Shown: positions 24,855 through 33,927 of the stretch, one piece after another
Position numbering within the stretch: position 1 is the stretch's first letter
How the letters are laid out: each line of letters starts with the position of its first letter
From: an uncultured SAR116 cluster alpha proteobacterium
GTDB taxonomy: Bacteria; Pseudomonadota; Alphaproteobacteria; Puniceispirillales; GCA-002684695
Reading direction: 5' to 3'
Length of the DNA stretch: 37,292 bases
Assembly (NCBI GenBank): GCA_902612965.1
Contig: CACMFN010000016.1
Coordinates: 1 to 37,292 of the forward strand
The notes under the pieces: generated by a model
Database searches by the model: none
Told to the model about the DNA's origin: nothing
Seen by the model: only the letters and a program-made list of their open reading frames with translations
Made by a program: the position numbers and the translations under genes

Positions 24855-26186
24855 ATGAATACAAGTCAATATGAAGAAACAGACATTACATTAAAAAATG
24901 CAAGTTTGGAAAAAATTGCAGCAACTGCAAGTGCAGTAATTTATAGAAATAAACAAAAAAAGAAAAATCTTTCAATCAAAGACGTATCTGGAAACAGCGG
25001 CGCCAAAACATTTATATGTATGGATGACGAAATACCAAAGTGCATAGTAAAGGTCAAAGGTGATAACAGTATTATGAGTTCACATCCAAATACTGAAAAA
25101 CGTGTTGTACTGGCAACAGAAGTTCTGCGCAAACATAACATCGCTCCATCTATTTTAATGCGCGGAACTGATTTTCACATAGAGAAATCAAGTGGTATTT
25201 CAGTGATGGATGATTTTTTTCACTTTAACTCAGAATTGGCGCCACCTGAAAAAATTGCAAAGCTACTGGCAAAACTGCATTCTGTACCTATTGAATGGTA
25301 TACAGACTTAAAAACTGAATTTCTTTATCGAGACAAACGATTAAAATCAATTCTAGAATCGATGCCCTCATACGCTCCTTGCTGGTGTCTTCCTTGGTCT
25401 GCCTTTGACACCGGTATGCCAGTGTTAGGTGTAGGAAACCCTAATCCAGAAGTGGCAAAAAGAGTTCTAAACTTGTTGGTTAAAACCGGCGTTTATAAAA
25501 AAGTAATGCAATGCCAAGATTTTTTTCCTTTATCCAATCCCGCTAGACGAGAAGTTGTTATTCACAATGACTTTAAGCCTGACAACGTTCTTTACGATCC
25601 TGAAAACAAAGAACTTTCATTGATAGATTATGATTTAGTTCAAGTTGGGCCAGCCATAATGGATTTTGGGCTTCCATATATGATGTGGCTTGGATCGAGA
25701 TTTACAGACTTTGATTATAGAAAAGACTTTATTAAAACATATCTTAAAGAAGCAAATCTTCCCTTTGATCAGAGTAGTGTGGAAGACATGATGCTAGATT
25801 GTGAAATAAATACTATCGTGGCGTTTCCAGGGTTATTGTCAAATATTTACGATGCTGAGGTACCATTGTTGCGAGGAACAGAGCACCCAACTGCAAAAGC
25901 AGGAGTGATAGGAAGTAATTCCAGTGCTTCTCCTACTGGGCTAGACTTGGTAGATTTGCTAGCTGATGCCGTAAAGAAAGTTCGAACAGATAAAGATTTA
26001 AAAATTTCAAGTATAAAAAATGGTTTTGTTGTCACTATGTTTGAGCATGAAGGATTTGGGTCAGTTTTATTAAATTCCTGGCTGAAGGAAATGCAAAAAA
26101 ACAAAATGCTCCGTCTATTTGGAATTGCTGAAAATGATGGTGGTCACTTGTTTGTATCAGAACATGCTAAACAAAATAGCAAATAA
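24855..26186 (+). CDS. Phosphotransferase-family (APH/choline kinase-like) protein
   Basis: 443 residues with the small-molecule kinase fold. An N-lobe Lys sits in CIVKVKGD, a catalytic loop HNDFKPDN lies near 244-251, and IDYD a few residues later is the metal-binding Asp. Then come a DFGLPYM segment and a helical C-terminus. Such proteins phosphorylate hydroxyls of sugars, choline, aminoglycosides or sterols; nothing here fixes the substrate. By hand count, 25381-25440 has 32 G+C of 60 and 25921-25980 has 29 of 60, well above neighbouring genes, which suggests transfer. A GAGG Shine-Dalgarno precedes the ATG. Confidence 0.78.
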   Translation: MNTSQYEETDITLKNASLEKIAATASAVIYRNKQKKKNLSIKDVSGNSGAKTFICMDDEIPKCIVKVKGDNSIMSSHPNTEKRVVLATEVLRKHNIAPSILMRGTDFHIEKSSGISVMDDFFHFNSELAPPEKIAKLLAKLHSVPIEWYTDLKTEFLYRDKRLKSILESMPSYAPCWCLPWSAFDTGMPVLGVGNPNPEVAKRVLNLLVKTGVYKKVMQCQDFFPLSNPARREVVIHNDFKPDNVLYDPENKELSLIDYDLVQVGPAIMDFGLPYMMWLGSRFTDFDYRKDFIKTYLKEANLPFDQSSVEDMMLDCEINTIVAFPGLLSNIYDAEVPLLRGTEHPTAKAGVIGSNSSASPTGLDLVDLLADAVKKVRTDKDLKISSIKNGFVVTMFEHEGFGSVLLNSWLKEMQKNKMLRLFGIAENDGGHLFVSEHAKQNSK

Positions 26187-26296
26187 ATATCTTTAAAACA
26201 TTTTTCCGAAAAGTATTTTAATTTGGGGATTAATTTTCTTTAATATCATAATTAGAGCTATAACCTTTTTAATTACACGATCAAAAAAAAATTAAA

Positions 26297-26758
26297 TCAA
26301 CCTGCTCGCAACATTCTTTTTATAGTTTCTATAGAAGTATTTTTTAATTCGTTCCATTTACTTTGGTTATTAATAATAGTTTCTGCTCCTTCCATCAGTT
26401 GTTTTGCAAGTGCCCTGTAACAACCAACAACCTCTTCGTAAACTTCTGCAGTAAAATTTTCACTGTTATGAGCAACTATTATTTTGTCCACGTTACCTCC
26501 AAGTATTTGGTCTGCCACCTGCAAATCATTTTGCTGGTATCCGCCGAAAAAAACTTCTGAAAGATATGCCGAATAAGCAATATTTGCTGCAACATCAAAT
26601 GACTGCTCATCACCCAAATAAAAATCTACTGCACCATTGCCTATTACGACACCAGCGCATGCTGCAAGATTATCCAATCTTTCGGTTTGCGCTTTTGCAA
26701 AAGAACTTAAAAATGAAAGTACAAAGAAAAAAGTAGTGACAAACTTGATAATTTTCAT
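26297..26758 (-). CDS. Exported unknown protein
   Basis: 153 residues with a clear signal peptide to about residue 23 (SFAKA). The mature domain is likely helical and has two cysteines (in AACAGV and VGCYRAL) that could form one disulfide. The motif GNGAVDFYLGDEQSFDVAANIAYS is distinctive, but I cannot name it. It lies in the higher-G+C block before the tRNA. Confidence 0.6.
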   Translation of the reverse strand: MKIIKFVTTFFFVLSFLSSFAKAQTERLDNLAACAGVVIGNGAVDFYLGDEQSFDVAANIAYSAYLSEVFFGGYQQNDLQVADQILGGNVDKIIVAHNSENFTAEVYEEVVGCYRALAKQLMEGAETIINNQSKWNELKNTSIETIKRMLRAG

Positions 26759-26923
26759 AATAAAACTCCATTATTTTGAGCGGCTAAGATGAATTTCTAA
26801 GCCTTTAGTATGCAATAAATCAAATGCTTTACAATTTAATATCAACAGCTTAAGTAATCCAGTCTTTGTGTCAACAGGCACAAATGGTCTACCCTTAAAA
26901 ATCTTCTGGTAATGGAAAGAACC

Positions 26924-27982
26924 TTAGTCTGCTAGATTAATAAAACATTTCGTTTCTCTTACCTTATCTAGAATCATGGGAACCTCTTCGGCAGCAGGTT
27001 TAAACCTAACAGTACTTAAATGAGACTGTGGAATGTTTTCTGCTAAAAGGCAATTACGAAATTTAGCGTCGCTATTGATTTTCTTTTTAGCAAGCAACCT
27101 ATACTCTTGGGCGTTCCCATCATTTTTTCCAACAGATACAGAATTGGAGATGGTTGAAACTTTTTTGTTTTCTAATGTGCGCTTAGGGGGAAGTGCCGAT
27201 ATCTTTGTCATACTCATCTTTGATTCCAACTTAAAATCAAATATTTTTTCTGAATAAACTCCATGCTTGAAATAATAGTATCGTGATGAAACAAACTTGT
27301 CTTTTGATGGTGGATTATATTTTCCTGAAACTTGTAATTTATCATCAATATAAACGTCTACTAAAAACCCAGCGTCACCGTTAAAACTAAGATAAACGTC
27401 CAATTTATATTGAGTTCCATCCCTTTTAATCCTTGTTTCTCCAAGACTTAAAAATTTTATGACGTCCTTTTTACACTGATTTGGCCCAGTCGTATAATCT
27501 GAGTAAAGTCTGACTTTTCCCCGCGAGTTCACACTAACTTTAAGAGGTGGAGCGCAACCATATCTACCATCATGCACTTGGAAAATGTCAAATTGTTTAT
27601 CGTAGTCAAAGCTAGTAAATTTAAATAAAGATTGAAAATTGTATATAGCTTTTGTGGATGTCGAAATTGCTTTTTTTGATGAAATTTCAGCTCTTTGGTT
27701 AAAGGTTCCGCCTTCACATTTGTTTTTACTTGTTTTAAAAACCCAATTTGCACCTTTACCTGTTATAGCGCCTTTATCTACAGAGCATGAGATTTCCCAA
27801 TCGGTAATTTTTGTTGGAGTAACAAAGTATTTCTGCTTTGCATAACCACTATTAGTAAAAGAAAAACAAATAAGGCCAAATGCAGTTCCCCAAACAAATA
27901 AAAATAATTTCTTCCATCCCCAATCAAACATATTTATCCCAACTGAAATATTTTTTTTACTCCATTTATATTTTATTATCAT
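26924..27982 (-). CDS. Exported concanavalin-type jelly-roll protein, possible polysaccharide lyase
   Basis: 352 residues from the first ATG. A start at 27931 (MFDWGWKK, 335 residues) has GGGA seven bases upstream and places the signal peptide at the N-terminus, so I prefer it. The middle has an NQRAEI block, then QSLFKFTSFD, DIFQVHDGR and PPLKVSVNSRGKV. This order recalls heparin-lyase-type polysaccharide lyases, where an Arg and His near these blocks act on the substrate. The last about 90 residues are a separate Lys-rich tail with a cysteine pair. Catalytic identity is unproved. Confidence 0.5.
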   Translation of the reverse strand: MIIKYKWSKKNISVGINMFDWGWKKLFLFVWGTAFGLICFSFTNSGYAKQKYFVTPTKITDWEISCSVDKGAITGKGANWVFKTSKNKCEGGTFNQRAEISSKKAISTSTKAIYNFQSLFKFTSFDYDKQFDIFQVHDGRYGCAPPLKVSVNSRGKVRLYSDYTTGPNQCKKDVIKFLSLGETRIKRDGTQYKLDVYLSFNGDAGFLVDVYIDDKLQVSGKYNPPSKDKFVSSRYYYFKHGVYSEKIFDFKLESKMSMTKISALPPKRTLENKKVSTISNSVSVGKNDGNAQEYRLLAKKKINSDAKFRNCLLAENIPQSHLSTVRFKPAAEEVPMILDKVRETKCFINLAD

Positions 27983-28044
27983 ATCATAATCTCTACAGCA
28001 TCCTTCAACAATATTACCTTTAGACTATCCTCAAATCTTGTCTA

Positions 28045-28155
28045 TTAAAAGTCCGATGGACATTCAACTGCTCTTAAAAAATCTCTTGTATAACGTAACT
28101 GTTTATCTTTGGGCATACGCTTACTGAACATCACGCTTCTTAAATGGTCTACCAT
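28045..28155 (-). CDS. Possible 36-residue ORF or gene remnant beside tRNA-Arg
   Basis: Within the 248-base gap 27983-28230, an ATG frame with GGAGG about 10 bases upstream encodes a short basic peptide (PKDKQLRYTRDFLRAVE). A second minus-strand frame (DWRGRPDGRPFKKRDVQ) overlaps its start. Both look protein-like but short, as expected for decayed coding sequence. Nothing else is seen in the gap. Confidence 0.25.
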   Translation of the reverse strand: MVDHLRSVMFSKRMPKDKQLRYTRDFLRAVECPSDF

Positions 28156-28230
28156 CTGGTCTACCCCTCCAATCTGAAAACGCTACATTAATTGCAAATT
28201 AACTTTTTTAGACCGATGTAATATTTGATA

Positions 28231-28307
28231 TGGCACGCCCGGAGAGATTCGAACTCCCGACACCCAGATTCGAAGTCTGGTGCTCTATCCAGCTGAGCTA
28301 CGGGCGC
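28231..28307 (-). tRNA. tRNA-Arg (anticodon TCG)
   Basis: A 77-nt cloverleaf including an encoded CCA: a 7-bp acceptor stem, D arm with TAGCTCAG, a 5-bp anticodon stem around loop CTTCGAA, and a T arm with GTTCGAAT. Anticodon TCG reads CGA/CGG arginine codons. The 3' end faces the higher-G+C block at 24855-28230. The remaining spacers show no second tRNA. Confidence 0.95.
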
Positions 28308-28356
28308 ATAATTAAATAATTAACATTTTTAATAATGAATGTCTTTATTGCTTTTA

Positions 28357-28386
28357 TTGAAATTATTAATTTAATTAATGTATAAT
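28357..28386 (+). promoter_or_regulatory. Sigma-70-type promoter of the Sel1-repeat gene
   Basis: TTGAAA (28357-28362) and a perfect TATAAT (28381-28386) lie 18 bases apart. The start codon is at 28426, with GGAG at 28413-28416. Confidence 0.55.
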
Positions 28387-28425
28387 CTTTTATATAATTA
28401 TTATTAAATTTTGGAGTTAGTCATT

Positions 28426-28914
28426 ATGCATGTAAAAAAAACCATTTTTACTCTAATTATTTTACCTGTGTTTTTTCTAAGCAAGTTAACCTTTGCAGAT
28501 TTTGAAAGTGGTCTTAAATCCTACAATAGTGGAGATTTTAAGGAGGCATTAAAAATATGGACCCCTCTTGCAGAGGGTGGTTTGTCCAATGCACAATATA
28601 ATGTTGGATTGATGTATCATAATGGGCAGGGCACATCTCAAAACTTTAGTGAAGCTTTTAAATGGTTCTTAATGTCTTCTGAACAGGGGAATTTAAATTC
28701 TATTCGTTTAATCAGTACAATGTATGCACTAGGTAATGGAGTAGAAAAAAACTATTTAAAAAGTTATATGTGGGCAAAAATTGGATCAGATAATGATGAT
28801 CAAAATAGTAAATTATTATTAGATGGTCTTATTAAAGAAATGAACGCTTCGGAAATAAGCAAAGCTGAAATTTTAGTAAAAGAATGTAATAATAAAAATT
28901 TCATAGGTTGCTAA
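28426..28914 (+). CDS. Exported Sel1-repeat (TPR-like) protein
   Basis: 162 residues from ATG 28426, chosen over an upstream TTG frame because GGAG lies nine bases before it. A signal peptide ends near FADFESG. Two Sel1 repeats follow: ALKIWTPLAEGGLSNAQYNVGLMYHNGQG and a second unit with AFKWFLMSSEQGN and MYALGNGVEKN. Two C-terminal cysteines are present. Sel1 repeats mediate protein contacts, typically in the periplasm in this class; the partner is unknown. Confidence 0.85.
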   Translation: MHVKKTIFTLIILPVFFLSKLTFADFESGLKSYNSGDFKEALKIWTPLAEGGLSNAQYNVGLMYHNGQGTSQNFSEAFKWFLMSSEQGNLNSIRLISTMYALGNGVEKNYLKSYMWAKIGSDNDDQNSKLLLDGLIKEMNASEISKAEILVKECNNKNFIGC

Positions 28915-28954
28915 AATATATACTAATTATTTAAGTCTTTAATTATTTTACATT

Positions 28955-29827
28955 ATGTCAAAAAATATTTATGGGTCTTTGTTTATGACCTTAAGCATGT
29001 TTGGATATGCTTCAACAGATGCTGTCATAAAATATCTTGGACTTATTTTACCCCTATCAGAAATTATTTTTTTAAGAGGTGTAATTGCTGTTTTCCTTCT
29101 TTTTTTACTCACTTACATAAGAAAGGAATTAGTAGTTGCTATCAAAAGGTCACAAATTAAGTTTCTAATCTTACGAGTTTTTGGTGATGTTGGTTGTACA
29201 GTTTTTTTCCTAACTGCCCTAATAAATATGGAGCTTGCAACCGCAACTGCTATTTTACAATGCTTGCCATTAGCCTTAACATTTGCTGCTGCAATATTTT
29301 TAAAGGAGAAGGTTGGTTTGAGAAGGTGGTCAGCTATACTTTTAGGTTTTATTGGTGTTTTAATAATTATAAAACCAGCTTCTGAAAATTTTAATTATTA
29401 CTCTTTATTAGCATTGTTAGCTGTGGGTTTTATAGTTATTAGAGATATATCAACTAAAAGATTAGATCCGTCTATACCGTCGACTTATGTATCTTTTATT
29501 ACTGCTATTGCAGTTACTCTAACAGGATTATTTTTTTTACCTTTCCAAGATTGGATAGTTCCATCAAAGGAAATTATCTGGGGTCTATCTGCAACAGCAT
29601 TTTTTTTAATAATTGGAATACTTTTTAATGTGATGTGCATGAGAATAGGGGAAGTAAGCTTTGTTGTTCCTTTTAGATATTCAATAATAATATTTGCAAT
29701 TATATATGGAATGATCTTCTACAATGAAATTCCAGATCTCTCTATGATACTAGGTACAGTAATTATTATTTTAACAGGGATTTACACTCTTTACAGAGAA
29801 AGAAGTATTAATATTAAAAATAATTAA
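28955..29827 (+). CDS. EamA/DMT-superfamily transporter
   Basis: 290 residues with ten hydrophobic segments and two EamA halves. The first half ends at FLKEKVGLRRWSAILLGFIGVLIIIKP, a classic DMT motif. It probably exports or imports a small metabolite; the substrate is unknown. It overlaps the convergent GST gene by four bases. Confidence 0.88.
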   Translation: MSKNIYGSLFMTLSMFGYASTDAVIKYLGLILPLSEIIFLRGVIAVFLLFLLTYIRKELVVAIKRSQIKFLILRVFGDVGCTVFFLTALINMELATATAILQCLPLALTFAAAIFLKEKVGLRRWSAILLGFIGVLIIIKPASENFNYYSLLALLAVGFIVIRDISTKRLDPSIPSTYVSFITAIAVTLTGLFFLPFQDWIVPSKEIIWGLSATAFFLIIGILFNVMCMRIGEVSFVVPFRYSIIIFAIIYGMIFYNEIPDLSMILGTVIIILTGIYTLYRERSINIKNN

Positions 29828-30471
29828 AACAAAGTTACGGGATCATCTTTTTCCCAAACTTTATATTTTGTCATAATGCTGGCTAAAAGATCTGAATTTA
29901 AAAATGTATTTAGCCAATTATTTACATTCTCTAAGCCTAGATTATCATCAAACCATTCCTTATCAGCAATTCTAAATTGCCGAACAAAAGGAAGTATAGA
30001 AATATCTAACAAAGATATATTATTACCCCAAAGATAATTATTTCCTTCTAGCATGGTATTGATTTGAACTAAAATATCCCTTGCCTTATCTCTATGAACT
30101 TGTGAATTCTTAATATTGTATCGCGATGAGTATTTATACCTGTCTAGATGAAACTTAAATTCAGTATCAATTAACTCAATTAGTTTATCAGTTTTATTTG
30201 CCAATTGATTGTTAATTTTTAGTTTGTAAGGATCATTTTGTTCCAAAGACCAATATATAATATCCAGACTTTCTTCTAAAACTTCACCATTTGGCAAAAC
30301 TAAAACGGGTACTGTTGCCTTCGGCGACACCCTAAGAAGTTCACTATTTTTTGCCTTTAAACTGATTTCTCTAATTATACACTGTATTTTACACAAGCGT
30401 ATTGCGAGTCTGGCTCGCATGGCATAGGGGCAACGACGAAAGCTATATAAAGTTGGGTATTTATTAATCAT
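29824..30471 (-). CDS. Glutathione S-transferase-like protein
   Basis: 215 residues. The N-terminal thioredoxin-like domain has SFRRCPYAMRARLA (Cys14), the VSPKATVPVLVLPNG cis-Pro region and ESLDIIYW; a helical C-terminal domain follows. Cys14 rather than Ser or Tyr suggests an omega- or beta-like, thiol-transferase-type GST. It converges with the DMT gene. The divergent sugar dehydrogenase gene starts 38 bases upstream. Confidence 0.88.
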   Translation of the reverse strand: MINKYPTLYSFRRCPYAMRARLAIRLCKIQCIIREISLKAKNSELLRVSPKATVPVLVLPNGEVLEESLDIIYWSLEQNDPYKLKINNQLANKTDKLIELIDTEFKFHLDRYKYSSRYNIKNSQVHRDKARDILVQINTMLEGNNYLWGNNISLLDISILPFVRQFRIADKEWFDDNLGLENVNNWLNTFLNSDLLASIMTKYKVWEKDDPVTLF

Positions 30472-30509
30472 TTTATTATATTAATTTATAACAATATAAA
30501 GGTGTAGGA

Positions 30510-31602
30510 ATGTTTATTAAGTTAATAATACTTTTTTTCGTTTTTCTGTTTCATATTAATCAAGCATACTCAAAAACATATATATCTCAAGTAGGACCAA
30601 ATTTATCTTACCCTTGGGGAGTATCTAAAATTGATAATGAGAACGTTTTAGTTACTGAAAAAGAGGGAAAACTAAAAACAATCAATATTGTTACTGGCAA
30701 AACAACAAACATAAAAAACATTCCTAAAGTTCTTTATATGAGCCAGGGAGGTCTTTTAGATGTCTTTGTTGAAAATAGAAATAACGATATATACGTATTT
30801 ATGTGCTACAGCAAACCGGAAGGAATATTTTCTAGCAATACTGTTCTTCATAAATCCATTTTAAAGAATAATGCTTTGGTCGATGATGAAATTATTTTTT
30901 CTACGAAGCGACCATTAAATGAGTCTATCCACTTTGGATGTAGAATTGCTGTTTCTCAAGACTACATTTTTTTATCTTTGGGCGATCGTGGGAATAGAAA
31001 TAATTCTCAAGATATTAAAAATTATGAAGGCTCTGTTGTAAGAATAAATTTCAGTGGTAAAAAAATTACAAAAAATCAGTTCGATACTACATGGTTAAAT
31101 GAGGTTTTCTCTATTGGCCACAGAAACCCCCAGGGACTTATTATAAATCCAGAAGACAATACAGTTTGGTCTCATGAGCATGGACCTCAAGGTGGCGATG
31201 AAATAAATTTATTAGAAGGAGGAGAAAACTATGGCTGGCCAAAAATAACTCATGGAGAAGAATATGGGGGGGGGTAAAATTGGTAAATTAACCCAAAAAG
31301 GTTTTAAGGACCCAAAGTGGATATGGGTTCCATCAATTGCACCTTCAGGAATGGCTTTTTATAATGGAAATATGTTTCCTGAGTTAAATGACCATCTACT
31401 TATTGGATCTCTAAAATTCAAACAAATTCATGCAATAAAGATCTTAAATGGCCATCCAGTCTTGGAAAGAAAGTTACTAAATAAGTCTTATGGTAGAGTT
31501 AGAGATTTAGAAGTAATGAATGATGGTTCAATTTTATTTATTACTGATGAAGATAAAAGTGGTAGATACAAGGGAGGCCTCTATAAAATATTTAAGAAAT
31601 AA
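30510..31602 (+). pseudogene. PQQ-type soluble sugar dehydrogenase, frameshifted at a G9 run
   Basis: Two frames together form one aldose/sorbosone-type dehydrogenase of about 363 residues: a signal peptide to residue 22, GVSKIDNENVLVTEKEGKL, GGLLDVFV, GCRIAVSQDYIFLSLGDRGNR, SIGHRNPQGL, SHEHGPQGGDEINLLEGGENYGWP, then SIAPSGMAFY and LEVMNDGSILFITDED. The first frame stops at 31275-31277 just after nine Gs (31266-31274); the second continues in frame if the run had eight. Its normal role would be periplasmic oxidation of sugars with PQQ. A sequencing error, a true mutation, or slipped-strand switching would all give this pattern. Confidence 0.85.
31266..31274. repeat. G9 homopolymer at the frameshift site
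   Basis: Nine consecutive Gs in about 30% G+C DNA. Loss of one restores the reading frame of the sugar dehydrogenase. Confidence 0.95.
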
Positions 31603-31668
31603 ATTATTTTATAGTTTTTTGAAAAAATAGTTTATTTTATAATTAATTAAATAATTATTGGATTTATT

Positions 31669-32049
31669 ATGTCTGGTATTGAAACCAAAAACTATAAGGC
31701 TGGTGAAATCATATATAGTATAAATGATGCAGCTGATAAAATTTATCTCATTCACAATGGAACTGTTCGAGTAAAGTCAAAACTAGGTTTAAATCTTGCA
31801 GTTTTAAAAGAGGGTGAAATGTTTGGTGAAGTGGGCCCTATAATAGAAGAACCACGAACAGTCACTGTTATTGCAGAGACAAATTGTACATTAAGAGAAA
31901 TAGAGCATTCAACGCTTCATAAAAAATTAGAGGGAGCTGACCCTGTATTGGTAGGAATAATTAGAGGTCTAGCATTAAGGATTGGTGATGCCAATAAACT
32001 TGCAGAGCAATACTGGCAGGAACTGTCAGTTTATAAATCTCTAGAATAG
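31669..32049 (+). CDS. Stand-alone cyclic-nucleotide-binding domain protein
   Basis: 126 residues forming one Crp-type nucleotide-binding domain and nothing else. The phosphate-binding cassette looks complete: MFGEVGPIIEEPRTVTV, with the Glu and Arg used for cAMP or cGMP in known members. It lacks any helix-turn-helix, so it is not a transcription factor itself and may be a regulatory subunit or partner protein. The fusion at 8499 carries degenerate versions of the same domain. Confidence 0.85.
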   Translation: MSGIETKNYKAGEIIYSINDAADKIYLIHNGTVRVKSKLGLNLAVLKEGEMFGEVGPIIEEPRTVTVIAETNCTLREIEHSTLHKKLEGADPVLVGIIRGLALRIGDANKLAEQYWQELSVYKSLE

Positions 32050-32130
32050 AAATTTATGCACGATTTGCTGGGACATAAAAAATATTTAATCATCATTAAT
32101 ATATTAAAACAAAACTTATATGAATTTAAA

Positions 32131-33021
32131 TCAATTTTTCTTTATCAATTCTCTCCAAGCAATTACTATACAAGAAGAAATTGTAATAAATGAACCAATT
32201 ACCTCTAAATAAGTTGGAATTTCATACCAAATAATAAAGCCGGCAATAATTGCTCCAGGAACAGATAAGTACCTAATTGGAGCAAGAACAATTGCTTCAC
32301 CATATTTAAATGCGTAAGTAAATGATAATTGAAGGCATGAACCAGCTATGCCAATAATGATTAATATTAATATAAGGTTTACAGTTAATATTGGTAATTC
32401 AGGCATTACAAAACAGATGCTCAAGCCAAAAACTATAGCACCCATGGTATTATGCCAAATGGCTACTGACACTGGCTGATCAGAATTGCCTAATTTTCTT
32501 AATATGATTGAAAGAATAGCTCCATTAATACCACTCGCTAAAGCAAGGTAAACACCTAAAGTCATTGCACCACTAAAAGGATTTGTAATAAGTAAAATTC
32601 CGATTATCCCAGCAGTAATCGCACTTATTCTCCAAACTCCAATTTTCTCTGATAAAAACATAGGTGCAAATAAAGCAACAAAAACTGCAGAGGATTGCGT
32701 TAATGCTGTTACTTGGCCAAAGTTTGCAGTTTGTAGAGCAGAAAACCAAAGACATATTCCTACTAAACCGATTGTAACTCTTGCAAATAAAGTTTTCTTA
32801 GCTTCAATTTTAAGTAAGTCTTTTCCCCTGACATACCAACCAAATAAATATAAAATTGGAAGTGAAAAAACAAATCTACCAAGCAACATTAACCTAAAAT
32901 CTATTTCTTCATCTAATGATTTTACAAGTCCAGACATAATCAATGCAGCTAAGACCATTGAAAGCATTAACAAAATTCCAATTACATTACCTGAAAGTTT
33001 AGAAAAACTTCTAATTAGCAT
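32131..33021 (-). CDS. EamA/DMT-superfamily transporter
   Basis: 296 residues with about ten membrane segments. The first half ends with FLSEKIGVWRISAITAGIIGILLITNP, the DMT hallmark; the second half with EAIVLAPIRYLSVPGAIIAG. Its start overlaps the end of a second EamA gene by 11 bases, so the two are co-translated and may be functional partners. The substrate is unknown. Confidence 0.88.
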   Translation of the reverse strand: MLIRSFSKLSGNVIGILLMLSMVLAALIMSGLVKSLDEEIDFRLMLLGRFVFSLPILYLFGWYVRGKDLLKIEAKKTLFARVTIGLVGICLWFSALQTANFGQVTALTQSSAVFVALFAPMFLSEKIGVWRISAITAGIIGILLITNPFSGAMTLGVYLALASGINGAILSIILRKLGNSDQPVSVAIWHNTMGAIVFGLSICFVMPELPILTVNLILILIIIGIAGSCLQLSFTYAFKYGEAIVLAPIRYLSVPGAIIAGFIIWYEIPTYLEVIGSFITISSCIVIAWRELIKKN

Positions 33022-33907
33022 TTTTTAGACCATAAATTGCATTTGCTCCTGCAATAATAATTAACAAACTGCCAAAGTATGCATTAAAATTTAAACTTTC
33101 GTTAAAAATAAAAAATCCTAAAACAATTGAAGCTGGAAGTTGAATAAATCCCATAACTCCTGTTCGCGCGAAATGACCTTTGGCAATAGAATAGCCGTGT
33201 GAAATAAAAATAAAAGCTGTAGCTCCCAAAATAGCAGCTAAAATTATCAAAGTCAGTTCATATAAATTTGGAAAATTAATACCAAAATACAACCATATAA
33301 TTGTTCCTGCCAAACCATTTATTATAAAAAGAACCAACGCATAAGACATTGGTGAGGCATCATTTGGTCTTCTTGTAACAATATAATTCATAAATGCGTT
33401 TATAATCGCAACAATTACAGGAAAGATTAAAAAAACGTTTATATCAGTAAATTTTAAATTAGGATTAATAATAAAGATAATTCCTAACATTCCTAATATA
33501 ATTGAAAAAATTATCACAAAGCTCGGTTTTTCCTCATAGGAAAAAAAAGATATTATTGCCATCCAAATAGGTGTTGTTTGAATTAACATTGTTGTAAGAG
33601 ACAAAGGAAGATTCTTAAGAGATATAAAAACTGAAGCTAGAGCAAATACTGAAATTAATCCCCTTAAAACAGGGTAGAAAAGTCTTTTGGGCATTAATTC
33701 TTCATATATTTTCCTTTTATCAAAATCTTTTCTAATGCCTGTAATTATTAAGATTAGTAAAATTTCAAACGGGACCCCAAATACAAGAAAATCCCACCAA
33801 AGTATATCTAGTGAAGTTAATATTTTAAAAATGACGTCACTAAAAGAAAATAAAATAACTCCAGTTCCAACTAACAATAGTGGCATTACATTTAAACTAT
33901 CTTTCAT
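33011..33907 (-). CDS. EamA/DMT-superfamily transporter
   Basis: 298 residues with about ten membrane segments and paired EamA halves (YPVLRGLISVFALASVF, FSIILGMLGIIFIINP, GHFARTGVMGFIQLPASIVLGF). It is upstream of and overlapping the related gene at 32131, probably a tandem duplication that has diverged. It is close behind the Atm1-type exporter gene on the same strand. Confidence 0.88.
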   Translation of the reverse strand: MKDSLNVMPLLLVGTGVILFSFSDVIFKILTSLDILWWDFLVFGVPFEILLILIITGIRKDFDKRKIYEELMPKRLFYPVLRGLISVFALASVFISLKNLPLSLTTMLIQTTPIWMAIISFFSYEEKPSFVIIFSIILGMLGIIFIINPNLKFTDINVFLIFPVIVAIINAFMNYIVTRRPNDASPMSYALVLFIINGLAGTIIWLYFGINFPNLYELTLIILAAILGATAFIFISHGYSIAKGHFARTGVMGFIQLPASIVLGFFIFNESLNFNAYFGSLLIIIAGANAIYGLKNAN

Positions 33908-33927
33908 AAAATTTATTTATATTAAAT

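Noticed and set aside
26759-26923. Open minus-strand frame containing GRPFVPVDTKTG
   Set aside because: No start codon with a ribosome-binding site, and no similarity that I can recognise.
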